DNA of 64,000 nt from Chryseobacterium sp. ISL-6 (GCF_018613715.1 NZ_JAGGPT010000006.1:806001-870000); one strand, 5' to 3'. Positions 1 through 9,260 are shown, counted from the stretch's first letter. Program-made: numbers and translations. The notes: a model not told the origin generated them from the letters alone.

Positions 1-22
1 CTTACAGTTTTAAAAATTATAC

Positions 23-30
23 TAATTTTG
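23..30 (+). promoter_or_regulatory. Promoter -7 element for lptD
   Basis: TAATTTTG fits the Bacteroidota -7 consensus TAnnTTTG. It lies 24 nt before the TTG start of the LptD gene. The -33 element would fall at the window edge, so it cannot be judged. Confidence 0.5.
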
Positions 31-54
31 AGCCTTAATTATATATAAGAAAAA

Positions 55-2655
55 TTGGCCAAAACCGTCCTCAAAAATATATTACAAATTTTAATTATCC
101 TAATTTTTAACAATTTTTTAGCACAGAAAACGCCTGAGAAATTGCCTAAAAATACGGTAATTAATGATACTATTTCCAAAAAGGATACCATTGTTGCAAA
201 GAAAGAGTCATTAGATGATGTTCTTATGACAAAGGCGGATAATATCCGTAGAGATTTCCCAAAAAAAATGATATACCTGAACCAAAAGGCCCAGGTGAAA
301 TATCAGGATATGCAGATAGATGCAGATTATATCTCTATTGATGAACAAAAGAACCTAATTTATGCCCGAGGTAAACAGGATTCTTTGGGGAAGAAATTTA
401 TAGAACCTGTGATCACAACACAGGCAGGGAAAAAATATGAGACCGATCAGTTCAATTACAACTACAAAACAAAGCAAGCTATTGCATATAACGCAAGAAC
501 TGAGGAAAGTGAGGGGGTAATTATTGCTAATAAAACTAAAAAATATAATGATTCCGTCTTTGCTATGAGGCATGCCCTATATACTACGGATGAATATTTC
601 CTGAAGAAAAAAGATACTGCAGCGGATTATCATTTATTGGCCTCTAATATTAAATTAATTAAAACCAAAGAGAAATCACAGATCATTACGGGACCTATAC
701 AAATGTATATAGAACAAGTGCCAACTCCACTTATTATGCCTTTTGCCATCTTACCTTTTTCCAGTAAAAGATCAGCAGGGATTTTAATACCGAGTTTTGG
801 AGAACGACAGGATGTAGGGTTTTTCCTGAACGGGATCGGATACTATCAGCCGATAGGTGAGCATTTTGACATGAAGGTACTTGCAGATATCTACACAAAA
901 GGAAGCTGGAATGTAAGACCTGAAATGAATTATACCAAGAAATACCGGTATTCTGGAAATTTCGCGGCAGATATTGGAACTACCATAAGGGGAATTAAAG
1001 GATTGGATGATTATTCCAGAAGCAGTACCTATAGAATTGCATGGAGACATACGCAGGACACAAAGGCAAATCCATTTCTTACATTTTCAGCCTCAGTGGA
1101 TATTGTAAGCAACAAATTTTATAATAACACCATTAACAATAATTATATATTCAATCAGAATGTATTGAATACTCAACAAAATTCAACGGTATCGCTTACT
1201 AAAAGGTTTCTAAAGCTACCGGCAACTATTACCGGAACAGCATCATATTCCCAGAATTTTGCTACAGGTTTAGCGGATTTACGTTTACCTCAGATGAACG
1301 TAGCGATTAATCAGTTTTATTTATTCAAATCAAAAACAGGTGTAAGACAAGGTCTCTTAGAAAATATTACCGTAAATACAGGTTTGAATTTAACAAACTT
1401 TGTGACAACCAACGAAGGGGAGCTATTTACAAAGGCGATGTGGGATAAACTTCAGACAGGTCTTAAAAATAATATAACATTAGGAACCAATACAACGGTA
1501 GCCAAATATTTTACATTCAGTTTAGGAGCTACAATAGACAATGCATTAACTACAAAAACACTCACAAGATATTATGATCCTTTGAGTAATAACAGCAATA
1601 AAGTAGTTGATCAAATCAATAAAAAAATTGCGGGATATTCCACATTTTCAACCACTGCCAGTTTACAGACCACATTGTATGGAATGCTTAATTTCAAAAA
1701 AGGGGCTGCAATTGAAGCAATACGACATATGATGACTCCAAGTATTGGATTTACTTATTCACCGGATTTTGGATCGGCAGGCTTTGGATATTATAAGAAT
1801 TATTATGATGCAAACGGAGCTTTAACTCCTTATTCGATTTTTGATAAAGGAATTGTCGGTTCACCTACCAGCGGAATGCAGGGATCTTTAGGTTTCAATA
1901 TTGGGAATAATATCGAAATGAAGGTGAAGTCTAAGAAAGACTCTACAGGGGTAAAAAAAATAAAGATATTTGAATCCCTAAACCTTTCTGGAAGCTATAA
2001 TTTTGCAGCTAAAGATCATCCATGGTCTATCTTTACAATTAACGGACAATCTTCGTTTTTTGAAAATAAATTGAGCGTGAATACGAGTTTGTCACTGGAT
2101 CCATATAAAATTCTTTTTGCTCCGGGATCAGATACAGGGATCAGAACTGAACAGTTTGGAAGCTTTAGTGTACAGGGCTTTAATATTCAGGTATCCTATC
2201 CTTTAAGCAGTGAGATCTTTGGAGAAAAAACAGATTACGCGAAGAAATATCAGTCTAAGGGAGAAATAAGAAATGAAAATTATTATTTTGATGATGATCA
2301 TTACGCTCATTTTGATCAGGCATGGACTTTAAATGTTAATGCAAATTATGCGTATTCCAGAAGTTTATCCCGCTTTGGTAATAAAATTGCTTCTGTAGGA
2401 TTGGATGGAAGTCTTAAGCTTACTCCATTCTGGAATATAAATGGGAGTACCCACTATGATATGATCACTAAACAATTGGCATATACGAGAATAGGTTTCT
2501 CTAGAGATCAGCGAAGTTTTACAATCAATTTTAATTGGGTACCTTTTGGACAGTACAAAGTATATGACTTTTTCATTGGGATAAAAGCTAATATTTTAAG
2601 TGACGCCCTTAAATATAAGGACAGAAGTTTTACACAACCGAATGCACCTTTCTAA
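55..2655 (+). CDS. lptD: LPS-assembly outer-membrane protein LptD (OstA-like)
   Basis: Outer-membrane translocon that inserts lipopolysaccharide into the outer leaflet. The 866-residue product begins with a hydrophobic signal peptide ending at FLAQ, followed by an OstA/LptA-like jellyroll region (about 70-230) and then a long beta-barrel region with the typical LptD stretch LPFSSKRSAGILIPSFGER near residue 225. The start is TTG at 55; there is no in-frame ATG until about residue 58, which would remove the signal peptide, and a consensus -7 element sits just upstream, so TTG is probably right. The periplasmic jellyroll and barrel both look complete. Next gene is ridA, with its own promoter. 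Confidence 0.85.
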   Translation: MAKTVLKNILQILIILIFNNFLAQKTPEKLPKNTVINDTISKKDTIVAKKESLDDVLMTKADNIRRDFPKKMIYLNQKAQVKYQDMQIDADYISIDEQKNLIYARGKQDSLGKKFIEPVITTQAGKKYETDQFNYNYKTKQAIAYNARTEESEGVIIANKTKKYNDSVFAMRHALYTTDEYFLKKKDTAADYHLLASNIKLIKTKEKSQIITGPIQMYIEQVPTPLIMPFAILPFSSKRSAGILIPSFGERQDVGFFLNGIGYYQPIGEHFDMKVLADIYTKGSWNVRPEMNYTKKYRYSGNFAADIGTTIRGIKGLDDYSRSSTYRIAWRHTQDTKANPFLTFSASVDIVSNKFYNNTINNNYIFNQNVLNTQQNSTVSLTKRFLKLPATITGTASYSQNFATGLADLRLPQMNVAINQFYLFKSKTGVRQGLLENITVNTGLNLTNFVTTNEGELFTKAMWDKLQTGLKNNITLGTNTTVAKYFTFSLGATIDNALTTKTLTRYYDPLSNNSNKVVDQINKKIAGYSTFSTTASLQTTLYGMLNFKKGAAIEAIRHMMTPSIGFTYSPDFGSAGFGYYKNYYDANGALTPYSIFDKGIVGSPTSGMQGSLGFNIGNNIEMKVKSKKDSTGVKKIKIFESLNLSGSYNFAAKDHPWSIFTINGQSSFFENKLSVNTSLSLDPYKILFAPGSDTGIRTEQFGSFSVQGFNIQVSYPLSSEIFGEKTDYAKKYQSKGEIRNENYYFDDDHYAHFDQAWTLNVNANYAYSRSLSRFGNKIASVGLDGSLKLTPFWNINGSTHYDMITKQLAYTRIGFSRDQRSFTINFNWVPFGQYKVYDFFIGIKANILSDALKYKDRSFTQPNAPF

Positions 2656-2662
2656 TATGAGA

Positions 2663-2691
2663 TTGACTTTTGAGAATAAATTTTATATTTG
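2663..2691 (+). promoter_or_regulatory. Promoter of ridA
   Basis: TTG at 2663-2665, an 18-nt spacer and TATATTTG at 2684-2691 make a near-ideal Bacteroidota sigma-A promoter, starting 8 nt after the lptD stop codon. The leader would be about 12-15 nt. Confidence 0.75.
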
Positions 2692-2709
2692 CACCCAAAA
2701 TAAATTCTA

Positions 2710-3090
2710 ATGAAAAAAATAATAAACACAGTTAATGCTCCTGCAGCAATCGGACCTTACTCGCAAGCAAACTTTGCAAACGGAGTTTTATATATATCAG
2801 GTCAGATTCCTGTAGATCCGGCATCTGGTAAATTGGTAGAAGGAATTGAAAAAGAAACACATCAGGTGATGAAAAACCTTGAGGCTATCCTTACGGAAGC
2901 TGGAATGACTTTTAAAAACGTTGTGAAGGCATCAATATTCCTTAAGAGTATGGATGATTTTGCAGTGATGAATGATATTTATGCATCATATCTGGATGCT
3001 GAAAGCTATCCGGCTCGTGAAACTGTACAGGTTTCTTGTCTGCCTAAGAATGTTGATATTGAAATTTCGATGATTGCACATCAGGATTAA
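2710..3090 (+). CDS. ridA: RidA family enamine/imine deaminase
   Basis: RidA hydrolyses reactive enamine and imine intermediates, such as 2-aminoacrylate made by PLP enzymes, to 2-keto acids and ammonia. The 126-residue length is typical. The family signature is visible: AIGPYSQAN near residue 13, the YPARETVQV block with the carboxylate-binding arginine at about residue 103, and a glutamate at about 118 near the C-terminus. It has its own promoter and its stop codon overlaps the next start by one base (TAATG), so the two genes are probably co-translated. Confidence 0.93.
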   Translation: MKKIINTVNAPAAIGPYSQANFANGVLYISGQIPVDPASGKLVEGIEKETHQVMKNLEAILTEAGMTFKNVVKASIFLKSMDDFAVMNDIYASYLDAESYPARETVQVSCLPKNVDIEISMIAHQD

Positions 3091-3545
3091 TGAGCTTTAT
3101 AAGAAATACATTTGCGGTGTTGGTGGGGCTTACTATAGCCGGCCTTATTATTACTCTAGGTATAAGAGTTTTTCCGCAGTGGATTACTTTTGATGCTTTT
3201 GCTCCCTTTGAACATTGGCAAAGATTCCTTTACAGCATGAGAAACGATGATGCTTTTTTTGGATTCTTATTATTTATTTCAGGCTTGGGAACAACAATAG
3301 GCGGAGTGGCTACAGCAATTATTGTGAAGTATGCGAAAGTTGCTTACGCTATTCTAATAGGCTTTATAATGTTGTTTATTGCCATGCTGGATGTAATTGT
3401 ATTTCCTTATCATCCTACATTCTATAAAATATCAATATTTCTAACCTTTTTTCCTTTTTCATGGATCGGAGGTAAAATTGTAGAAATAATTTATGAAAGG
3501 AATAGGAAAAAAAGAATCGCTGATAAAATGAATAAAACGAAATAA
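3090..3545 (+). CDS. Small four-helix membrane protein, unknown function
   Basis: I do not recognise a named family. The 151-residue protein has about four hydrophobic segments (near residues 8-25, 55-77, 83-108 and 111-133) and a basic C-terminal tail (ERNRKKRIADKMNKTK), so it is an inner-membrane protein with the tail in the cytoplasm by the positive-inside rule. It overlaps the ridA stop by one base and is followed at once by a strong bidirectional terminator, so it is the last gene of a two-gene transcript. Confidence 0.75.
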   Translation: MSFIRNTFAVLVGLTIAGLIITLGIRVFPQWITFDAFAPFEHWQRFLYSMRNDDAFFGFLLFISGLGTTIGGVATAIIVKYAKVAYAILIGFIMLFIAMLDVIVFPYHPTFYKISIFLTFFPFSWIGGKIVEIIYERNRKKRIADKMNKTK

Positions 3546-3550
3546 AAAAA

Positions 3551-3568
3551 ACGCTGCATTTGCAGCGT
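3551..3568. terminator. Bidirectional rho-independent terminator
   Basis: Arms ACGCTGCA / TGCAGCGT form an 8-bp stem with a 2-nt nominal loop. The hairpin is flanked by an A-run on the left and a T-run on the right, so it can stop transcripts from both convergent sides (the ridA operon and the HtrA gene). Confidence 0.9.
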
Positions 3569-3598
3569 TTTTTTATTAAAATTTTTAGGTAATATCCG

Positions 3599-5134
3599 TT
3601 AAGGCATTTTGAAACCTTTGGTATACATTCTTCCATATTCGTCTACAAATTTCACCTGGACATTTCCTTGGTATTTATTCAGAGCCTTTTCAACATCTTC
3701 TTGTGAATTGACAGGCTTACCATTTATTTCTATAATGATGTAATTGTCTACAATACCTATTTTAGCCATTTCACTTCCTTCAGACACATTTTTAGCGATT
3801 ACACCACTATTTAATCCGTAGCTGGTTTTAAATGAATCACTCAATGGAGTGAACTCAGCACCGATTTTTTCTGTAACACTTAGGTCAGCCTTTGTTCTGG
3901 CAGAAGTTCCTCCATTCTGATCTTTTAAAGTAACAGTTGTCACGTTTTCTTTACCGTTTCTTGTATAGGTTACCTGAACTTTATCACCAGGACGCTTGCT
4001 TCCTACAGCCATTGAAAGATCTGCAAAATCAGTAATTGCTGTTTCATCAATTTTTGTGATAATATCACCATTCTTAATTCCTGCATTTTCAGCACCACTC
4101 TTGTCAGTAACCTCTGTAACATATACACCAGAGCCTACTTTAATGTTGGCTTTCTTCTGCTTATTATACATGGCAACCTGTTGGTCATCTGAAAGATCTA
4201 AAGAAGCAACTCCTAAGAATCCTCTCTGTACAATTCCAAACTTCTTAATGTCTTCAACAATTTTTCTTGCTAAGTTAGCTGGTATTGCAAATCCATAGCC
4301 TTGATAGTATCCTGTTGTAGACTGAATAGCAGAGTTGATACCGATAAGATCTCCATTTGCATTTACCAATGCCCCTCCTGAGTTTCCTGGATTAATAGCA
4401 GCATCGGTTTGAATAAAGCTTTCAATAGGATTACTTGCTTTCCCCTGAGATCCCAGAATACCAATTCCTCTGCCTTTTGCTGAAACAATACCTGCTGTAA
4501 CCGTTGAGTTCAACCCAAGTGGATTTCCAACAGCAAGAACCCATTGTCCTACTTCAATATTATCAGAATTAGCAAAATTCAGATATGGCAATCCTTTCTC
4601 TTCAATTTTTAACAGGGAAATATCTGTATTAGGGTCAGTACCTACTAGTGTAGCGATGTAAGCCTTTTTATTGCTAAGTACAACTTCCAGTTTGTTAGCA
4701 CCCGCTACTACGTGGTTATTAGAAATAATATAACCGTCTGGTGAGATGATAACCCCCGAACCCATTCCTGAAGGCATATTATCAGGAGCTTGCTGCTGTT
4801 GCTTCTGTCTTTGCTGTCCGCCACCTCTTCCTCCAAAAGGATCTCCGAAGAAAAAGTCAAACAAATCCTGTTCAGAAGCTCTGCTTGATGTTCTGCTCTG
4901 GTAATTTTTAATAGTAACTACTGCCGGGACTGTTGTCTTTGCTGCTTTTACGAAATCATCCCCTGTAGTACCGGTATTCATTCCTACGAACGAAGTATTG
5001 GCTGCAGAAGTAAAATAAGACTGGTCGCCGTTATTGGCTCCGTGGCCAAAATATTGTATTGTGCCAACGGTAGTAGCTCCTGAGATAACTCCTACTACGG
5101 CAAATGGTAATAGTTTTTTTAAAGTGCTCTTCAT
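3599..5134 (-). CDS. degQ: HtrA/DegQ-type periplasmic serine protease with two PDZ domains
   Basis: Envelope protease/chaperone that degrades misfolded exported proteins. The 511-residue product has an N-terminal signal or anchor helix (about residues 8-28), a Gly/Gln-rich linker (100-118), a trypsin-like domain with the triad His141 (SNNHVV), Asp171 (TDISLL) and Ser252 (GNSGGA), and two PDZ domains (about 300-395 and 420-505). All catalytic residues are present and the length is normal for the family. The assignment to DegP versus DegQ cannot be made from sequence reading alone. It is a single-gene unit with a terminator shared with the convergent operon. Confidence 0.93.
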   Translation of the reverse strand: MKSTLKKLLPFAVVGVISGATTVGTIQYFGHGANNGDQSYFTSAANTSFVGMNTGTTGDDFVKAAKTTVPAVVTIKNYQSRTSSRASEQDLFDFFFGDPFGGRGGGQQRQKQQQQAPDNMPSGMGSGVIISPDGYIISNNHVVAGANKLEVVLSNKKAYIATLVGTDPNTDISLLKIEEKGLPYLNFANSDNIEVGQWVLAVGNPLGLNSTVTAGIVSAKGRGIGILGSQGKASNPIESFIQTDAAINPGNSGGALVNANGDLIGINSAIQSTTGYYQGYGFAIPANLARKIVEDIKKFGIVQRGFLGVASLDLSDDQQVAMYNKQKKANIKVGSGVYVTEVTDKSGAENAGIKNGDIITKIDETAITDFADLSMAVGSKRPGDKVQVTYTRNGKENVTTVTLKDQNGGTSARTKADLSVTEKIGAEFTPLSDSFKTSYGLNSGVIAKNVSEGSEMAKIGIVDNYIIIEINGKPVNSQEDVEKALNKYQGNVQVKFVDEYGRMYTKGFKMP

Positions 5135-5181
5135 TGTATATCTTCTTTTATTTTATTAATTAATTTAGGTTTTAAGGTAAA

Positions 5182-5208
5182 CAAATTTAATGCTAAATAG
5201 GTATGCAA
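5182..5208 (-). promoter_or_regulatory. Possible promoter of degQ
   Basis: On the minus strand TAAATTTG (5182-5189) matches the -7 consensus. A TTG (5206-5208) lies 16 nt upstream, slightly shorter than the usual 17-23 nt. The leader would be about 45 nt. Confidence 0.4.
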
Positions 5209-5493
5209 TTATCATGATGTGTTTCAGTTTTAACTAAAATTTAACAGCAATTGCAATAATTTATGTATTATACTATAATTCTTAAAATCCCAATTAACGA
5301 ACCTTAAAAAATTATTAAAGACAATATGACATATAGATGGCAGTATTGTCATGAAGTTAAGTTTAATTATTAATATAAAAATGTCTCATATCAATAAATA
5401 TCTGTAATTAATAATAAGAATCCAACAGATCATTTTTCCGATGTCATCGAGATTGTGATTTTGACTGATCAATATACTCAATTGAAAAATTAT

Positions 5494-5501
5494 TATATTT
5501 G
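5494..5501 (+). promoter_or_regulatory. Possible -7 element of trhO
   Basis: TATATTTG fits TAnnTTTG and lies 34 nt before the ATG. No TTG is found at the expected -33 distance, so the promoter may be weak or activator-dependent. Confidence 0.4.
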
Positions 5502-5535
5502 CAAAAATATTTTTCTTACTTAAACCGTTTATAGC

Positions 5536-6906
5536 ATGCAACTGTATAACACTTTAAGCGCAGAAGAAAGAGCTCAACTTATTGATGAAGCTGGTAAGGA
5601 ACGTCTTACATTGTCTTTCTATGCGTATGCCAAAATTGAAGATCCCAAAAAATTTCGTGACGAATTATTTATAGCTTGGAATGCACTAGATGCTCTTGGC
5701 CGTATTTATGTTGCACATGAAGGAATAAATGCTCAGATGAGTATCCCTGCTGATCAATTTGAGGCTTTTCGCGATACGTTGGAAGTTTACGAATTTATGA
5801 AAGGTATTCGTTTAAATGTAGCAGTTGAGCAGGACGATCATTCTTTTTTAAAATTGACCATTAAAGTTAGACATAAAATTGTCGCTGACGGTTTGAGTGA
5901 TGATTCTTTTGATGTTACCAATAAAGGGATTCATTTAAAAGCAAAGGAATTTAATAATTTACTTGAAGATCCAAATACAATTGTAGTTGATTTTAGAAAT
6001 CACTACGAAAGTGAAGTGGGGCATTTTGAAGGTGCTATTACTCCTGATGTAGAAAATTTCAGAGAAAGTTTACCAATTATCAACGAACAATTACAAGATT
6101 TTAAAGAAGATAAAAACCTTTTAATGTATTGTACAGGGGGAATTCGTTGCGAAAAAGCCAGTGCTTACTTTAAACACCAGGGTTTTAAGAATGTTTTCCA
6201 ATTGGAAGGCGGAATTATTGAATATACACGTCAGATAAAAGAAGAAGGTATAGAAAGTAAATTTATTGGTAAAAACTTTGTGTTTGATCATCGATTGGGA
6301 GAGCGAATTACAGATGATATTATTTCACAATGCCATCAGTGTGGTAAGCCATGTGATAACCATACGAATTGTTCTAATGATGCCTGCCATTTATTGTTTA
6401 TTCAATGTGATGAATGCAAAGCAACGATGGAAAATTGCTGTTCTACGGAATGTTTGGAAACCATACATTTACCTTTAGAAGAACAGGTGAAGTTAAGAAA
6501 GGGATTGCAGGTTGGAAATAAAGTTTTCAGAAAAGGTAAGTCTGAAGCTTTGAAATTTAAAAATTCAGGCGATTTAGCAACTAAGCCTTTAGCAAAAGCT
6601 GTAACAAAAGATATCCGAAAAAAAATAACTGTCAAAAAGGTATTGCTTGGAAAGGCAGAACATTATTATACGAAATCAAAAATTGCACAGTTTTTAATTG
6701 AAAACAAAGAACTTTCAGTAGGTGATAAAGTATTGATTTCTGGTCCAACAACTGGCGATCAAGAGCTTACAATTACTGAGATTTTTGTAAATGGAGGCCC
6801 TTGTGAAACGGCAAAAAAAGGAGATCAAATCACTTTTGAACTTCCTTTTAGAGTCCGTTTATCTGATAAGTTGTATAGAATTTTGCAAACTTCTGACAAC
6901 GCATAA
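5536..6906 (+). CDS. trhO: tRNA uridine(34) hydroxylase TrhO, rhodanese family, with extra C-terminal domain
   Basis: TrhO catalyses oxygen-dependent 5-hydroxylation of wobble uridine 34 in tRNA. The N-terminal acylphosphatase-like domain (about 1-115) is followed by a rhodanese domain (about 135-235) whose active loop reads YCTGGIRC with the catalytic Cys199 and a second Cys205. Then comes a cysteine-rich stretch (ten Cys between 266 and 306, several as CxxC) typical of the rhodanese C-terminal region. E. coli TrhO is about 350 residues; this protein has 456. The extra part (about 365-450: VGDKVLISGPTTG, then LPFRVRLSDKLYRI) resembles the small beta-barrel at the end of U32 peptidases such as TrhP. 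That resemblance is inference. Confidence 0.88.
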   Translation: MQLYNTLSAEERAQLIDEAGKERLTLSFYAYAKIEDPKKFRDELFIAWNALDALGRIYVAHEGINAQMSIPADQFEAFRDTLEVYEFMKGIRLNVAVEQDDHSFLKLTIKVRHKIVADGLSDDSFDVTNKGIHLKAKEFNNLLEDPNTIVVDFRNHYESEVGHFEGAITPDVENFRESLPIINEQLQDFKEDKNLLMYCTGGIRCEKASAYFKHQGFKNVFQLEGGIIEYTRQIKEEGIESKFIGKNFVFDHRLGERITDDIISQCHQCGKPCDNHTNCSNDACHLLFIQCDECKATMENCCSTECLETIHLPLEEQVKLRKGLQVGNKVFRKGKSEALKFKNSGDLATKPLAKAVTKDIRKKITVKKVLLGKAEHYYTKSKIAQFLIENKELSVGDKVLISGPTTGDQELTITEIFVNGGPCETAKKGDQITFELPFRVRLSDKLYRILQTSDNA

Positions 6907-6986
6907 AATAGGTAGAAGCATCGAACTCTTCTTACGAAGCAACAAGCTTGTCTTGTAAAAAGTATTTTAATAAAAATAATCTGATC

Positions 6987-7562
6987 ATGCTGAAAGCAGA
7001 GCTTAGAAAAAAATATATGCAAAAAAGAAAAACCTTGTCTCATGATGAGGTTTTCTTCTTATCTGAAAGGATTTTCAAAAATTTCGTTACTTATTTTAAA
7101 CCTTCAGCAGGACAAAAGGTTCATATTTTTCTTCCTATCGAAAGGTTTTTGGAGATTAATACACGGATTTTTGTTCAATACTTTTTAAGCCATGGTATTC
7201 GTGTTTTTATACCGAAAGTTGTGGAACAAGAGCTTATTTCAGTAGAAATTTTTTCAGACACTGAATTTGTAATGAGTGCATGGGGAATATCAGAACCTAT
7301 TTCCAATCAGGATTCTGGAGAGCAAAGTTTTAATTATGTAATAACTCCCTTGTTATATTGTGACCACAAAGGGAATAGAGTAGGATATGGTAAAGGATTT
7401 TATGATGGTTTTTTTGAAAACCTTTCTTCAGATTCAAAAAAAATCGGAGTGAATTACTTCAACCCCGATGAGATTATTGATGATATCTGGGAATATGATA
7501 TCGCCTTAGATTATTTAGTGAGTCCCACTGAGGTACTGTCTTTCCTTGCTGGAGGTGAGTAA
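6987..7562 (+). CDS. 5-formyltetrahydrofolate cyclo-ligase
   Basis: Converts 5-formyl-THF to 5,10-methenyl-THF with ATP, in one-carbon metabolism. The 191-residue product shows the family N-terminus (MLKAELRKKYMQKRKTL) and the nucleotide/substrate loop GYGKGFYDGFF near the C-terminus. The open frame extends upstream to 6948, but the ATG at 6987 matches the usual family N-terminus, so I use that. The last 52 bases overlap the 3' end of the convergent lipoprotein gene. Confidence 0.9.
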   Translation: MLKAELRKKYMQKRKTLSHDEVFFLSERIFKNFVTYFKPSAGQKVHIFLPIERFLEINTRIFVQYFLSHGIRVFIPKVVEQELISVEIFSDTEFVMSAWGISEPISNQDSGEQSFNYVITPLLYCDHKGNRVGYGKGFYDGFFENLSSDSKKIGVNYFNPDEIIDDIWEYDIALDYLVSPTEVLSFLAGGE

Positions 7563-8095
7563 AAATTTAAAAAGTAAAATTTAAACTCTTTCTTAAACTT
7601 AATAGGTTTGGAAATAAGTGTATACTGCGCATTTTTCTCAAATGTTCCCAATGATCTATTCTTATCGTCAAAATATTCAACATTGAATTTTGCGTAGTCC
7701 AGAGTGTCTTTTTTATAATAGTCTTTATGAACCTGGAGGTTATTTACTTTCACTGTTTTTACTTTTAGACTGTCTAATTCTTTAAACAGTTTTCTAAATG
7801 TCAGACTGTCAGGCTTGTGAAAGTAACTTTCCATTTGCGAAAAGATCACAGTGTCAATTTCTGTATTCCTTTTTCCGGATAAATATAGCGTAGATAGGTC
7901 TAAAAGCTCCTGTACTTTTTGCTTAGTGATAGAGTTAATGGCCTGCATACTGTCCATTTGAACTGCAGGATAACTTTTTGTATTGGTGCTGTTTCTGAGT
8001 TTATCCAAATCACTCACTTCCTTTTTCTTGTTGTTACAGGAAACAAAAGCAGCTAATAACAATAGGGCAATTAAAAAATTATTTATTCTTTTCAT
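7511..8095 (-). CDS. Predicted lipoprotein, unknown function
   Basis: A 194-residue exported protein with a clear lipobox: hydrophobic leader then AFVSC with Cys20 as the lipidation site, followed by Asn/Lys-rich residues. No domain was recognised. The start at 8095 (MKRINNFL) is preferred to the upstream ATG at 8107 because it gives a normal lipoprotein signal. The gene overlaps the end of the upstream minus-strand gene by 17 bases, so the two are probably translationally coupled and may work together. Its 3' end overlaps the convergent cyclo-ligase gene by 52 bases. Confidence 0.75.
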   Translation of the reverse strand: MKRINNFLIALLLLAAFVSCNNKKKEVSDLDKLRNSTNTKSYPAVQMDSMQAINSITKQKVQELLDLSTLYLSGKRNTEIDTVIFSQMESYFHKPDSLTFRKLFKELDSLKVKTVKVNNLQVHKDYYKKDTLDYAKFNVEYFDDKNRSLGTFEKNAQYTLISKPIKFKKEFKFYFLNFYSPPARKDSTSVGLTK

Positions 8096-9260
8096 CTGTA
8101 TTTGCAATTTTAAATTTAATAGATATTATTTTGCCTTTGTCATCTTTTTTCATTTCAATCACTCTTAGATTCTTAAGTGATGTGGTAGGCGTTGTTACGA
8201 GGGTAATGTATTTCTGCTTATCTAAAGTTTCTATACCATAAGTGTCATTGTCATAGACCTGATAAATTACGGCGCTATTGCTGATCAGGTTCTCTAATTG
8301 TTTTCTCTTTTGTTTAATAAGAGCGAATTGCTCCTCTGGATTACCTCCTTTTACATCTTTTATTGAGAAATAATATGCGGCCATTTTATAGTCGTCAGGC
8401 TTCATCTCGATCATTTCTTCTTTAGGGGCATTTTCTAAACTTCGGTTTACAGTAAGAGGCTCATAAAAAGGTGCACTAATCTGCATTTTAAGAACCTTAT
8501 CCTTAGTTGAATATCTAAAGCATTCTCCAGGATTTATCTTGAATAGAATAGGAGATTCATTTTCTTTAAAAACTTTTATTTCTAAAGTATTAATTACTGC
8601 AACTCCTCTGTCTGCATCCGTAAAACAATATTTATATTCTTTAGAAAAAATTTCATCCTTAAAACCTAAGACACCCGTAATGATAATTAAAACTGAGGTA
8701 ATCATTGCCCATGCATTCTTTTTTACGAATTTTTTACTTGGCTCAGAATCTTTAATTTCTCCCGAAGTGTTAAAGTTTTGATTTTGGTTAATTGGTTGAT
8801 TTTCAGTATTTGATTTTTGTAAATCAGAGTTTTCTGGCCCTTTTATCACATTTTTTTGTGATTGTCCTTCAGATTTTATGACTTGTGGAAGTTGATTGAC
8901 GGTTTCCTCTAACTCCAGCATTTCTTCTTCACTAAGATCTTTCTCATCCTGCAATAATTCTCCTGCAAAAAGATGCTGTTTCTTAAATTCATACCAAGAG
9001 TCGTAACCTGCATAAATACTCAGTAAATTGAGCATGTCAATCCTCGGTAATTTGGTAACAGGAGCATTTTTAAAATAGGTGTAAAATGATTTTTCGCTGA
9101 TGTTTCCCTTAGCCTTTTTGCGAAGATCTTCCTGGAAATAGATAATATCAATACCCTTCCACTTAGAAATATCATCAAAGGAAGGAGTGTATTCTTCTAG
9201 ATATTGAGCCTGTACATCCTTTTTCAGCTGCTCAAAGTGTAATAGATCTAAATCTGTCAA
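8079..9260 (-). CDS. Single-pass membrane protein with cytoplasmic helical domain and exported C-terminal domain
   Basis: Not recognised. The 393-residue protein has an N-terminal helical region (about 1-100, KSFYTYFKN... LPRIDMLNLLSIYAG), an acidic and Asn/Gln-rich linker (105-178), one transmembrane helix (about 184-200) and a C-terminal domain of about 190 residues that would lie outside the cytoplasm. The layout recalls anti-sigma or transmembrane regulator proteins, with the N-terminal part possibly a helix-turn-helix-like fold, but no family motif proves it. The start codon is TTG; there is no better in-frame ATG nearby upstream. The downstream lipoprotein gene overlaps it by 17 bases. 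Confidence 0.65.
   Translation of the reverse strand: MTDLDLLHFEQLKKDVQAQYLEEYTPSFDDISKWKGIDIIYFQEDLRKKAKGNISEKSFYTYFKNAPVTKLPRIDMLNLLSIYAGYDSWYEFKKQHLFAGELLQDEKDLSEEEMLELEETVNQLPQVIKSEGQSQKNVIKGPENSDLQKSNTENQPINQNQNFNTSGEIKDSEPSKKFVKKNAWAMITSVLIIITGVLGFKDEIFSKEYKYCFTDADRGVAVINTLEIKVFKENESPILFKINPGECFRYSTKDKVLKMQISAPFYEPLTVNRSLENAPKEEMIEMKPDDYKMAAYYFSIKDVKGGNPEEQFALIKQKRKQLENLISNSAVIYQVYDNDTYGIETLDKQKYITLVTTPTTSLKNLRVIEMKKDDKGKIISIKFKIANTDEKNK

Larger units (their letters stand above)
5135..5535. other. Divergent intergenic region between degQ and trhO
   Basis: About 400 bp, AT-rich, no credible gene. It should carry both divergent promoters. It also holds an imperfectly explained inverted repeat with arms GACAATA (5320-5326) and TATTGTC (5344-5350) separated by 17 nt. 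No RNA gene was recognised. Confidence 0.5.

Noticed and set aside
6948..6986. N-terminal extension of the cyclo-ligase frame
   Set aside because: The added residues (MSCKKYFNKNNLI) are not family-like and the ATG at 6987 matches the usual start.
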